DNA from: Hevea brasiliensis
Lineage: Eukaryota; Streptophyta; Magnoliopsida; Malpighiales; Euphorbiaceae
Length of the DNA stretch: 64,000 bases
NCBI RefSeq assembly: GCF_030052815.1
Contig: NC_079495.1
Coordinates: forward strand, 43,529,651-43,593,650
Direction of reading: 5' to 3'
Numbering within the stretch: the first letter of the stretch is position 1; the number at the start of each line of letters is the position of its first letter. The position numbers and the translations under genes were made by a program. The notes beneath the pieces are model-generated. The model was not told the DNA's origin and did not search any database. It saw only the letters and a list, made by a program, of their open reading frames with translations. Of this stretch, positions 11,259 through 22,371 are shown in pieces.

Positions 11259-14200
11259 TGTGACACTCCTTACCCGTCTACAGTATATCCGAGTAAGATA
11301 TGTCACACGGTGTACCGGAACACTCTATTTTATCTTAATTAATTTTTATCATAGTTTTGAATATAACTTGTGAAATATAATTCATTTAAGTTATTTATTG
11401 ACATTATAATTTATTTGAGGTTCCGAAAATTTTATAGAAAATCCGGAAGAGTACCGGCTAAAAATGGAGAAAACAGTTCTTTGGAACCTGTGAAAAACAC
11501 TTCCAAAATCATTTCCAAACAATCCCAACTCCATTTTATCAACAAAATCTTAATATGATTTTCAACAACCTTTCCATTACTCAAACATTCATTTCTCATG
11601 ATGCTCATATACAAGCAATAAATAAATACTCAAATTTTATATTCATAACCACAATTTTCATTATTTACATGGACATCAAAATACATTACATAAGTTCAAT
11701 TACATATGAGAAAATAAAAATTAGTTACAAAATACCAAAATGAAACCTAGTGTCCTACCAATGCACTGAAGATGGAAAGGTGACACGGACACTATGCAGA
11801 GCTGCAGGAGGGTCTCACCCAGTCTACGGTCTACTGGGCTCTCGATCAGTATCTCCAGAACCTACGCGTGGCAAAAGCAACGCGCTAAGCAATAATGCTT
11901 AGTGGTGCAAATAATAAAATAGAAGGAAATAACAGAAATAAATATGCATTGAATGTATCGATGTTTTACTTGTTTTGTACTTGTTATAATCATTTATTTC
12001 GTTAACTTTATCCACTTTCATTCTTTTGGTTGCCCAAGTAACCTATACTAAACGACTGGACTGGATAAATGGGTAAACTGGCATTGGGTATCAAGTACCT
12101 CGGGCCGTCACACCATCGGTCACATATGTATCTCCCGGTGTGTAATGAGCGGCTAACAAGTCAGAATAATATGAGGCACGAGGCCAAGTCTCAACACAAT
12201 GTCAAAATGGCTAAAAGCCATAAAATCACAGAATGGCATAATGCCATGTGCAGTACTGCTAACTGAACCCTATTGGCATGCCAAACTATCCAAACCAATC
12301 TTGTTAGGTATACTAGGGCATTTGATACTTTAGAATTCTTCAATTTTTGAATTTCAAGTTTTGATGTTACTATTCACTTCATTAGTCAACAAAAATGTTA
12401 ACTTTTGCATAGAAAATAGGTACATTGGTTTTGACACTCCCAACATACTACATTTTGCATTCAAAACTTGTTAGCATTAATCACCAATACCATTTCTAAG
12501 CTTAAACCAAGAGAGCAGAATTTTTCAGTTTTCATACCTAAACTTTACTGTTCCATTAGTTGCTGTTGCAGTGAGAATTTGAGAAAATGACAAACATGAA
12601 AGTTGTTCCTTATTTTGTCTAGTTGAATTTCTTTTTTTGAATCACTCCATTTGGAGTTTTGTAGCTCCAGTTATGGTCCAAAAACCACAGCTGGCCGGAT
12701 TGAAAAATTGCAGAATTGACCATATCTACAATGCAGTGAACAGTGATTGTAACTGTCTTGTTGGATAGGTTCTGGTCATAATTTGGGGTAGGTTTCTTCA
12801 TGAAAGTTGTTTGTCTATATCTTAAATTGTTGCTGTAAAAATTTCAGGTCAAATGGGCCATTCTACAATGAGTTATGGCCAAATGAACAATTACTGTTCA
12901 TTTGGTCATTCTGCAGAATCTGGTTGCAGGACATCCAGATTGGGACCAGTTTTTGGTCCACTTACTTTGGTCTTTTGGCTATGGTTTCTTCACCAAAATT
13001 GTGCCATTATGTGTCTAGTTTCATGTCCAATTGGCCAAACACCAATTGAACCTACACACCCAAAGTTATGGCTGTCCAAACAGGCTGGACTCACAGCCTC
13101 ACCTGCTGCTCTCACTAGGCAGCCTACCAAATCAGTTTGTAACACTATACTTCACTCCAAATTATGGTCAACTTACCTCAAATGGTCACTAATTGACCCT
13201 TAAAATGTTCATTCACCATTACATAAGTGAAACTCAAATTTCCCTCAAAACCCTAATTCCTAAGTTCTCAAATCTTACAATATACATGCCATTAAGGTTT
13301 TTAGTTCACTTATACACATCAAGGGACATCCATGGATTTTAATTCCATTCAAGCCATCAACCTCAAGAAAGTTCATGGCTGCCGAAAATTGAAGATACTC
13401 TAACATGTATAATTTACTTCAAATTTTTATAATTTCTTAACTTAAATTGATGTTCTAACAAAATTAAAAAGAGTGAGAGGGAAAATATAGCACTAACCTC
13501 ACTTAAGAGCTTTTCAAGAGCTCTAATTCTTCACCTTTTCTCTTTATTTTTGCTGCCTAAGGGTTATTCAAGGTGCAAGGATGAGTTTTAGTGAAAGGAG
13601 TAGGAGGATTTATGGTGAAACTTAGTGGAGTGCGAAGCTTGTTGAAGTGTTAATGGAGGTTTGGTCTAGGGCATGGATTTGGCTGGTTTGGGGAGGAAGA
13701 AGGCAGATGGTGTTTTTTAATTTCTTTGGTCTCATTTGTCTCTTTTTATTAGTTAATTAGATGGTTGTTTAATTGTGATTGGTGGGAACTTGTAAATGAC
13801 ATCATAATGATGTCATAATTTGCATTATATTGATTTTTTTCTTTTCTTTTCTACTAACTTTAAATTAATTTTTCATCAACATTAATTCATATTTTATGTC
13901 ATAATAATTATTTACTCAACTGGACAACTCGGCCAAAAATCCCCTCTGAAGACGAAATGACCAAAATGCCCTCCGTTTGGCTTAACGGGTCAAAATTATC
14001 TGTACCGATTGAAAAATTTTTCTAAATATTTTCTTGGCCTTCTAATGCCATAATAACCCCAATGACCCTTCTCTGGAGTCCCAAAAATTATTTTATGAAT
14101 TTTTCCCCGGGTCTAGGACTCCTAGTTGCGAGAACCGCAACTTCCCTCTGGGTTACCCATCGCTTGGGCACCGGCTCATTTGACTTAGTTGTATTTTATT

Positions 14201-14355
14201 TCTAAAATTTTTACTAAATTTTTCTTATTAATATTTGAGTTAATTATGGTCCCTCACTTTAGTTTAAATATTTTTCCGATCGTTCTAGCTGTCCGGGCCA
14301 ACACTGGTCACCGAAACAGTAGAATGTACGGAGTTGCTACAGGGAGGGTGTTACA
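11259..14355 (-). mobile_element. LTR B, 5' LTR of the minus-strand element B
   Basis: It is bounded by TGTGACACTCC at 11259 (beside the PBS) and GGTGTTACA at 14355, 3097 bp. The part 12330-14355 matches LTR A by eye. It carries the sense-strand 5S-like segment at 14139-14186, a donor-like GTTAGTG (minus strand, plus position 13496-13497, 858 bp from the LTR start) and degenerate modules near 12596-12690, 12796-12885 and 12989-13055. To its right is a protease fragment, not unique host DNA, so the element appears to sit in another gypsy copy. Confidence 0.85.
14139..14186 (-). promoter_or_regulatory. 5S rRNA-like internal promoter segment in LTR B
   Basis: On the minus strand an A-box-like AAGTCAAATGAGC is followed by GATGGGTAACC, then GGGAAGTT. 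It lies 169 bp from the LTR start, the same spacing as in LTR A. Confidence 0.55.
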
Positions 14356-14468
14356 CAATCCATTCCCAAAATCACATCAAACTCATTGAAAGGCAGTTTA
14401 ATTAAGTCTGCTGAGAACTCTTTCCCTTGAATCTTCAATGGACAGCCCTTATACACCTTGTTTACTAC
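14356..14468 (-). pseudogene. Protease fragment between LTR B and LTR D
   Basis: A 113-bp minus-strand scrap encodes VVNKVYKGCPLKIQGKEFSA and then DLIKLPFNEFDVILGMD. It matches 44844-44957 of element G. It begins almost exactly where the protease at 9702 is cut off, with a three-codon overlap (VVN). It is either the target into which B and D inserted or the displaced half of the same protease. Confidence 0.8.
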
Positions 14469-14641
14469 TGTAACACCCCTATGTTCGTGTCGTTCTATTA
14501 TTCGGTGGCGATTATGCATGTGGACACTAGGATGCTTGGAATTATATTTAAATATTAGTGTGGAGATATAAGGTAATGAAATACAATAGAGGAAAATACA
14601 AGAAAAAAATAAAGGAAAAACAAAAGAGAGAAAATGGAACT

Positions 14642-14690
14642 AAGCTAAACGGACAAAACTGTACCGATGGGTAACTGCACTGGGAAGTTG
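14642..14690 (+). promoter_or_regulatory. 5S rRNA-like internal promoter segment in LTR D
   Basis: AAGCTAAACGGAC is followed by GATGGGTAACTG and TGGGAAGT, 173 bp from the LTR start in the sense direction. It is the least 5S-like of the eight. Confidence 0.45.
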
Positions 14691-15348
14691 TGGTGTGGGC
14701 CGTTGACTAGCGTTGGACCGCGGGGAACCCTAGGAAATATTTTTGGGACATAAATAAACATCTATTGTAAAATAAATGGTATTAGAAATGTCAAAGAAAA
14801 ATTAAATAATTAGTACAAAGAAAAATAAAAAAATCGAGAAATCGATAAAAATCGGTGTTACCGAAAAAGCCGAAAAGCAACCCAAATAGGGGCATTGTGG
14901 TCAATTGACACCTCGAGCTGCCTTTTGACCTAAATTTACATTAAAAATAAATGATATTAAACTTTGAAAATACCATGAAAATTAAAATGGTGGTCCATAA
15001 TATAAATAAGGAAAATTATGGTTGTAATGTTGGATAAATGAAAGTTTAATATTTGATTATATTTTTTAATCACTTAGTGCTCCACTAATATGAGATAAGT
15101 GACACATATCCAAGCTTTGGACAGCCACCTCCACTAAACAGCCATCTTCTTCCTCAAACTCTCTCCATTGCCGAAACCAAGCTTTCTCCAAGTCTTCCAT
15201 GGCCGTCCACCATGCAAAGGATAATCCACCATCATCAAGCCATTAGTTCTTCTAGGTTTCTTCACTAAAGTTGTTCTATACAGCTTGGGCAACATTTTGG
15301 GAGCAAGAAAGGAAAGTTTTGGTAGAGATTTGAAGAAGTCCAAAAGAG

Positions 15349-15354
15349 GTAAAT
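15349..15354 (+). promoter_or_regulatory. Candidate splice donor in LTR D
   Basis: AAAAGAG|GTAAATG lies 880 bp from the LTR start, matching the donor position in the other long LTRs. Confidence 0.3.
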
Positions 15355-18083
15355 GTGTATTTTTCAATCTTGCTTCATTAAACTTTGAGTGGATATTGTA
15401 AGGAGTTGTTTTGTGGAAGAAATTTTGAAGTTTAATGGAGTAATGGTGGTACACCATTTTGGCAGCCATGGAAACTTACTATTTGTTGTTTGTTTTCACT
15501 TGTAAATAGTTGTTTAAGATGTTGGTATGGGTGTTTATGTGTATAGAAATAATTTAGATAATGTATACTAAGTGTATGTGTGATAGTGCACTTGGTTTTG
15601 GAAGCTTGGAAGCTATTTGAAGGAGATGTGTAATTCGGCAACTTTTAAAGTGTAGTTGAAATGTGTTGTTTCATGGTTTGGTTTATTGAATTATGTTGGT
15701 TATGGTGACAACATGTATATGTGTATAATAGTTTGGAATTGGATATGTAAATGGGGTATGTTCATGTGGTTAAATTGTGTAAATGGACTTCGAAAAAATT
15801 CTGTATTATAGTGTGTATATTGAGAATGGTTACAAGCTGTCCAAAATCACCAAAATGTGTTGTTAAGTATGTTAATGGTATGGTACAAACCAGAATTGGC
15901 ATGAAAGGGTTAGCTTGGTAAGTATAGAATGTGTAATTGGTATGTGATGAAAAATGTGTAGTAGGGAAGTGTATGTTTTAACTTAGAACCTTAAGTGTGT
16001 GACTTCAATTGGTATGAGACCAATTGAAGGTGAAACTAGGCACAAAATGTGCCAACTTTCATGAAGAAAGCCTACCTAAAATCTGTCCACAAAGTGACAT
16101 AAGAATTGACCAAATCCGGAATAAGTAAGTGTAGGCAAGAATTTTTGACCATATGAACAGTAGTCATTAGCATGACCATAACTCACTCAAAACATGTCCA
16201 AATGACATGAAATTTTTACCATGAATAGTTTAGACATAGATCTACAATTATTATGAAGACACCAAAGCCCAGAAATGGCCATAACCAAGCCAAATAGCTT
16301 GTATAAGTTCGGGTGCCAAAACTGGCCAAAATGAAAATGACCTAAAAATGACTTAAGTTTACCATTTTAGTGCATTCTAACCAGCTTTAGTAAATTGACC
16401 ATATCTTGGTCTATACTACTCAGAATGACCTAAAATTTTACCCTGCGTGCAATAAGACATAGACCTACAAGTTTGTAGTTTGGACCGAAACCCGAAAATC
16501 GAGGAAACTAAGTCGTTCGGCTAGGTCAAAATAGTACACCGAAATCCAGTAAATTGTAATAAAATGCAATACACTTGGAAATGAAATTGGTAACACATAC
16601 CAACACTAAAGGGCTATAAAATGTGACATATTGATAACATTAGAATTGACTCACTTAGAGTGCATTAAGGGTCAACATTATAGGTTGACTAATGAAATGA
16701 ATTGAAGGGAATAATACCAAGAAAATTTAAATATTGGATTTTATTATTAGAAACAAATTCATTGAGTACTGAAACACTTTAAATTGTGTGTTTCAGTTGA
16801 AAAAGATATTGAGAAGCATAAGGAACACTGAGTCAGGGCCAAGAGGCATATATCAGAGGTCTGTGCACAATATTTTTATATTCACTGCTTTTACTAGAAA
16901 ATGTATTTGGAGAAATGAGTTATGAATAATTTTTTATTATTTTAGCTTTGGGAATTTTATTAAAAATTATTGTGTTGCCTATTTTGTGAATGGAAAATTG
17001 ACTTTGGAAATTGATTATGTTTTGCATGAAATATTTGAATAATATGATTTGAAATTGTTTTTGATTCATACTTGGTATGGCAGTCCCTTACTCTATTTCT
17101 CCTCCACTTGTGGGGTTGAGTTTGATATTTGATTATTTTCCTCCCTCTCTTGCTTGCCAGTCTAAGGTGAGTTTGGATGAGTACTCATTAGTTAGCTAGC
17201 CACCTCCCTCATTGATTTCGATTAGTGGGGTGAGTATGTCTTGTTGTGGTGTATAACACGGCATATTCAGAAATATTTGTGTCATGACCTAAGTTATGTT
17301 ATTGATTGGCAACACTGTATTATTCAATTGTTTGATCAAATTTATGTTATGTGAGCTTTGAAAAATTGTGAATTATTTGAATTATAAATTGTTAATAAAA
17401 GTTTTACATACCTCATTTTAAATTATTATTGTGCATCACTGAGTAAATTTTACTCAGTGATAGCTTTTTCATTGCTATCGCAAGTAGACAGACGGACAAA
17501 GCAGCAGAGTAGGCTGCTTGTGCCGCATTTTGAGATTTCGCCGGGTATATCGAGTATACCATATTTTGTAGTTTTTATTGTAATGTATGTGCACTGTATG
17601 TATATATTGTACTTGGTATTGAGCAGTTGTAAATTAAAATTGTAAATTATTTTGGCTTATAAAAATATTGTGATATATTTATCTTATTTCAGCTTTTGGA
17701 AATACTGGAAAATTGATTGTTGAACTGAGTTGATAAATGTTGAGAAAATTATTGTGTTGAATTGTTATTGGAGTTTGGGATTGAGAAAAATATTGAAAGT
17801 GCTTTTTACAGGTTTTTGAAGAACTGTTTTATTCAAAATACAGATGGCACTCTGCCAAAATTTTTACAGAAAATCACTGATACTTCAAATGTGTTATTCT
17901 ATTTCATTTCAGTTAAAAAAATTTTTAACCCCTGTCAATAGTGCTTACCACTGTAAAAAGAAATAAAAAAAGGTTTAAAATCCCTTGTAGTGTATTTAAT
18001 GGGTTATCAGTAGACGGAGTTTGGTAATTCATTAGGTATACTATGGGATCATGTTATGCCTTACGGAGGGGTAGGGTGTGACA

Positions 18084-18422
18084 CTAGTATTTGACATAGG
18101 CCTACTGTGCGACACTTTGGGTTCGGGAGTAGTCTGAGTTAGGTAGAATGTAGTGTAAGGACATTTGTAATTACTGATCTTGAGAGATTTCCCAAATGAT
18201 GTAATCTGACCTTTTAGAAATGAAATGAAATTTATTATTGAAATTTGGATCTACTTGTTCTATTTTTATTATTGCATTGGTTATTATTCCGATCTCCAAT
18301 GACTTTGCTCGATCTGATCCCTAAACGAATTGCCATTCTGCCGATCTATTGGTTTGGAACCCTATTGTATCTGATGATCTTCGTTAACCGATCTTATTTG
18401 TCTGACCTTTTACTACGTTTCT
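18084..18422. mobile_element. Left fragment, probably of element F's LTR
   Basis: 339 bp between LTR D and the Cassandra array, without coding signal. Repeated CCGATCT/GATCT words (18290-18420) recall the GATCGG-rich stretch downstream of the element F gene at 22480-22890, so I take it as a piece of the same element cut off by the insertions to its right. This is weakly supported. Confidence 0.3.
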
Positions 18423-18507
18423 TGTAACGATCGGGCTCCAACCACTAGAGGATTTGTCTGCTTTGGCCATAAGCCTCACTGTTTTTTCTCATAGGTGGAA
18501 TGGAGAA

Positions 18508-18571
18508 CTTCCCAGGAGGTCACCCATCCTAGGATTTCTCTCAAGCGAGCACGCTTAACCCTGGAGTTCTT
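18508..18571 (-). promoter_or_regulatory. 5S rRNA-like segment, Cassandra unit 1
   Basis: The minus strand reads GGGTTAAGCGTGCTCGC and, 33 nt after the start of that word, GATGGGTGACCTCCTGGGAA. The A-box to C-box spacing equals that of plant 5S rRNA. Confidence 0.85.
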
Positions 18572-18870
18572 CCAACTCTCCAGGCCATTCCACTAAAAGG
18601 CGCCTCTAGTGATTAGTTCCACCATTTTATATATCATTACTTTTTGAGCCCAAGACTATCTCCGTGCTTTGCCGATGTGGGATTTGCCTAAGGGACCTTT
18701 CTCCCCCCCTTTCGGGACTCAGCGTCCTCGCTTAGGTTTGCCCCACCATCGCTCAAGAGGACACACGAGTGGCTCTGATACCAATTGTAACGATCGGGCT
18801 CCAACCACTAGAGGAATTGTCCGCTTTGGCCATAAGCCTCACGGTTTTGTCCCATAGGTGGAATGGAGAA

Positions 18871-18934
18871 CTTCCCAGGAGGTCACCCATCCTAGGATTT
18901 CTCTCAAGTGAGCACGCTTAACCCTGGAGTTCTT
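18871..18934 (-). promoter_or_regulatory. 5S rRNA-like segment, Cassandra unit 2
   Basis: Same arrangement as unit 1, 363 bp downstream on the plus strand. A-box and C-box words are intact and the spacing is conserved. Confidence 0.85.
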
Positions 18935-19233
18935 CCAACTCTCCAGGCCATTCCACCAAAAGGCGCTTCTAATGATTAGTTCCACCATTTTATATATCAT
19001 TACTTTTTGAGCCCAAGACTATCTCCGTGCTTTGCCGATGTGGGATTTGCCTAAGGGACCTTTCTCCCCCCCTTTCGGGACTTAGCGTCCTCGCTTAGGT
19101 TTGCCCCACCATCGCTCAAGAGGACACGCAAGTGGCTCTGATACCACTTGTAACGATCGGGCTCCAACCACTAGAGGAATTGTCCGCTTTGGCCATAAGC
19201 CTCACGGTTTTGTCCCATAGGTGGAATGGAGAA

Positions 19234-19297
19234 CTTCCCAGGAGGTCACCCATCCTAGGATTTCTCTCAAGTGAGCACGCTTAACCCTGGAGTTCTT
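19234..19297 (-). promoter_or_regulatory. 5S rRNA-like segment, Cassandra unit 3
   Basis: Same arrangement, a further 363 bp on. C-box and A-box are present; one base differs near the 5' side (AACGCTCC for AACTCTCC on the plus strand). Confidence 0.85.
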
Positions 19298-19427
19298 CCA
19301 ACGCTCCAGGCCATTCCACCAAAAGGCGCCTCTAATGATTAGTTCCACCATTTTATATATCATTACTTTTTGAGCCCAAGACTATCTCCGTGCTTTGCCG
19401 ATGTGGGATTTGCCTAAGGGACCTTTA

Positions 19428-20234
19428 AGAAAAAATTTGAGTTTTAACTTTCTTTTTTTTTTTTTATCCTTTAATTTTAATTGGTCCCTTTTGTATTGTA
19501 TTTATCCATAATTTCCTAAATTTTAATTATAGCTTTATGATGTCATTAATCCTTATTTTCTTTTCTTTTTTTTTTATGTCTTTTGTCTTATGGAAGACCA
19601 AAAATCAATTTAATTAATTTATTAATTATATGACTTATGGCATCATGCATAATATCATGCATGATGTCATCTTCCTACACCTTTTTAACTTTTTCATTTT
19701 CCTCTTTTTTTTTCTATTTTTCTATTAGTTCTTTAATTTAATTCTCGATTCCGAAATTTTCTTTTCTTCGATTTTATTTGACAGTTAGGTAAGGAGTCAG
19801 CTCTCGGGGTTAATTGACCAAATTGCCCCTCGCCGGTTCATCCTGGTTTGCAAATAATCCAATATTTCTTCCGGCTCCCTGACCTAATTATTTGACTGGC
19901 TTAACAGTTCTTTTTCATGATTTTCTCTTTTCCGCTATGTTTATAATGGTCCTAAGGACCGCAACGTAACATTTTACGGTTCGAAATTTGAGTTTAAAAT
20001 GACTTCGCAGTCGTTCCCGAGGTGGTCACCCATCGCTGTGACTCTCGGCTCGTTTAACTTCTTATGTTCTGTTTTTTTTTTTATTTATACTTAACTAATT
20101 GAACATTACTAATTATTTGTGTTTATGGCTTCTCTAGTTGTCTTAAGTATGGTTCTAATCCCCTTAATTGTCCGGACCGACACCGGTCACCGGAACAGTG
20201 AAATCTACCAGGCTATGCAAACGGGGGTGTTACA
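19428..20234 (-). mobile_element. LTR E, reversed fragment of the LTR C family
   Basis: It ends ACGGGGGTGTTACA and reads, in reverse complement, like the first 800 bp of LTR C (4901-5700): the TTCACTGTTCCGGTGACCGG word, the CCGGACCGACACCGG word, the CTGACCTAATTATTTGACTG word and the AT-rich tail. The left side is cut by the Cassandra array. Only the U3-like start of the LTR remains. Confidence 0.8.
20012..20060 (-). promoter_or_regulatory. 5S rRNA-like internal promoter segment in LTR E
   Basis: On the minus strand AAGTTAAACGAGCC is followed by GATGGGTGACCACC and GGGAACG, 174 bp from the LTR start. GATGGGTGACC is identical to the 5S C-box. Confidence 0.6.
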
Positions 20235-20330
20235 TTTCTGGAATTTCTTTTAATGTGTTATTGAAACGGCTTGGTCCCGCTAACCAATGCGTCCTTTGTG
20301 GCTTCGTGAGCATTTAATGCTCAAGCGGGT

Positions 20331-20340
20331 ATAAATAGAG
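20331..20340 (+). promoter_or_regulatory. TATA box of element F
   Basis: GGGTATAAATAGAG is a strong TATA box, about 95 bp before a primer-site-like word and 160 bp before the element's ATG. It fits an LTR promoter. Confidence 0.55.
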
Positions 20341-20425
20341 AGTGGGTTAGCCATTTGCTCCCTTATGTCATTTTCAGACTTTCTTTTAGCGACTTCGACA
20401 CCCTCCCTTATTTTCTAGAGTTTTC

Positions 20426-20435
20426 TGGCGCCGAT
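20426..20435 (+). other. Possible primer binding site of element F (tRNA-Asp type)
   Basis: TGGCGCCGAT resembles the TGGCGCCGTT start of primer sites used by Athila/Tat-group gypsy elements. It lies between the TATA box and the first ATG, where a primer site should be. Only nine to ten bases match. Confidence 0.4.
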
Positions 20436-20494
20436 TTATACTCCGGTAAGAGCTTTAATCTTTTTCTGATCAATTTCATTTTTATTCTCTGAAA

Positions 20495-22371
20495 ATGAGT
20501 GGTACTGACGATCAGAGAGCTGCCAGTTCTCCCTCTATTCACATCTCATGGACATCGGATGAAGGTGAAGTGGCTAGACCGAGTGGGCGATTTGAACCTT
20601 CTATAACCACTGTCCCAATCCATGGTCGATCGACCAAGTCAAAACAAGCATTGTCTTCAAGGAAAGAGAACTTACCCGTGGACGAGTTGCCATCGGTTCT
20701 CAAGGAGACCGATCTCCAATCTATTAGCCAAGAGTACAACCTTCCGATTGACTCCTTCGAACTTATCAGATGTCATGGTGATCTTCGAGCCGATCATTTC
20801 TTTTAAGAAATCAACCTGATCATGGTATATGAGGAACAATTGAAAGCCAGGCTTCAATTTCCCCTGAACGAATTTTATAGAGCCATTTTGAAGTTCCATC
20901 ATGTTTGTGTAGCCCAGGTGCATCCGAACTCCTGACGGACTCTGGTGGCTTTCAGAGGTTTATGCCGAGCTAAAAAGCTCGAGCCCATGGTGAAGGTTTT
21001 TGCCGAGTTGCATAGGCTCTCTTGGTGGAAAGACTATGAGTATTGGTTTTTCCAAGCCAAGCCGAGCTGTGGGCTCTTCACTGATCTCCCTTCCTCATTG
21101 AAAAACTGGAAAGATCAGTTTTTCATATTGAGGAGCAAGGATCCGAATTGCTTTGAGGGCATTTCGCATAGATGGCAGTATTTGGTTCCTTCAGTTCCAA
21201 AGAAGATCGCCCTAAATAAAGATGAGGATGCCATGGTAAAGGAATTAAAGGATCAAGCGGCCACTCACAAGAACTCGTGTTTGGATGCAGTTATGGCTGA
21301 ACTGAAATGGTGGTTGATGTAAGTGATCGCCCGTGAGGACTATGAGCTGCAACTCTCTGACCTCGGCCCCAAGATCGGTATAATCTAAATCTTCAGTCTC
21401 CTAACTTTGGTGATCTCACTAACTTATTTTTTATGCAGGTATAGCGGTAGGCGAGAGTGCAAAGGAGAGCCGCAAGCAAAAAAGGGAAATCACCTCGAAA
21501 GTGTGGGAAATGAAAGTGGCTACTGCTATTGCTGCTACTCAGACGCCAAGGCGGGACATGGTAGAAGTACCGAGCTCTCTGTTTCAACCTCCAGAGTAGC
21601 CAGCCTTAGAGGTAGAAATCGTTCCTTCTCCACCTCAATAAGCTGAACCTCTACCTCCGTCGGTCTCTTCAAGTGCAAAAGGGGAGCCTTCCCAACAAGC
21701 CTTAACGACACTCTCTCGAGGTGCTCAAGTCCTTATCCATTCTCTAAAAAGGAACCGTTCATTTCGGGGTAATCCTAATCTAGCCAAGGTCTTGAGCGCT
21801 ACCATCTGTTTTCAAGAAGATCGAAATAGATTGGCTCAGGATAACATCGACAATCTCCTGGCTCAGACGACGAGTTTGGGTTTGGAGACCATTGTGAACT
21901 AGCACATAATTAGAGAAAAGGCCCATCTCTTGAGACAGAAGATTCTGAAGGCAGTCCAGGATGCAGCTTCCACCAAAGCCTAACTCTCAACTGCTCAAGA
22001 CCACATCGCCCAGGTAAAAGATCGGGCAAAGTCTTACGAGGAAAGGATAGCTGAACTAGAGCGGGAACTTGAAGACGTTCGGGTCTGCCGATGTCACTCG
22101 ACTTACTGAAGAGATCAAGGCAAAAGAAGAAGAAGCTCTGGTGAGGGAGGCTGGTGCTTATGTGAATGCTCATGGCGATCTTCTAGCCAAACTCGTGAAG
22201 CACTATCCTGAGGAAGACTTCTCCTTGATGGAGGATCTCATCCCAAGAGCTGAAGAAGACAGTGAGGAGGAGCTGAGAGAGAAAGAGGGAATGACGGAAC
22301 TGAAAATGTACCTGAAGAGCAGGTTAGGGGAGACCCTCCTACCGAATGACTTGTATATTTTTATATTTTGA
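20495..22371 (+). pseudogene. Putative gypsy-type plant transposon protein of element F
   Basis: The frame from ATG 20495 to about 21388 carries the conserved block of the 'putative gypsy type transposon' family (Pfam Transposase_28-like), found in Tat-group and non-autonomous gypsy relatives: PLNEFYRAILKFHHVCVAQV, LVAFRGLCRAKKLEPMVKVF, SWWKDYEYWFFQAK and FEGISHRWQYLVP. In-frame stops occur at 20804, 20936 and 21319. An intron-like segment follows (donor GTATAATC near 21377, acceptor TTTTTTATGCAG near 21439). The C-terminal half, coiled-coil and Glu/Lys-rich, resumes in frame, and after a shift near 22075 continues at 22069-22371. No protease or RT is present. The role of the protein is unknown; the family name reflects its occurrence, not a shown transposase activity. 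Confidence 0.65.

Larger units (their letters stand above)
14469..18083 (+). mobile_element. LTR D, probable solo or truncated long LTR
   Basis: TGTAACACCCCTATG starts it and GGTAGGGTGTGACA ends it, 3615 bp, with the same terminal words as LTR C. No primer site follows, so it is a solo LTR or a rearranged 3' end. The flanking pentamers ACTAC and CTAGT do not match, so no target duplication supports a simple solo LTR. Modules lie at about 16010-16067, 16176-16263 and 16399-16486. A minus-strand ORF at 15134-15469 is a chance reading of this LTR. Confidence 0.8.
18423..19427 (-). mobile_element. Cassandra-type TRIM array, three LTR-like units
   Basis: TGTAACGATCGGGCTCC recurs at 18423, 18786 and 19149: a head-to-tail array with a 363-bp period, the third unit ending near 19427. 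Each LTR-like unit holds, on the minus strand, a 5S rRNA-like stretch. Between units, on the minus strand, the LTR end CGTTACA is followed by the primer site TGGTATCAGAGCC, and a purine-rich tract (GAAAGGGGGG) precedes the next unit. These are the hallmarks of Cassandra elements, short non-autonomous LTR elements with 5S-derived LTRs and no genes. A normal copy has two LTRs; three LTRs with two internal segments point to a tandem copy made by LTR recombination. No flanking duplication was evident. Confidence 0.88.

Noticed and set aside
15134..15641. Minus-strand ORFs in LTR D as genes
   Set aside because: They lie antisense inside a long LTR, have no recognisable domain and break in sister LTRs.
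18508..19297. Functional 5S rRNA genes
   Set aside because: Only the internal promoter part resembles 5S; the ends of the 120-nt RNA are not conserved and the units have LTR, primer-site and purine-tract context.
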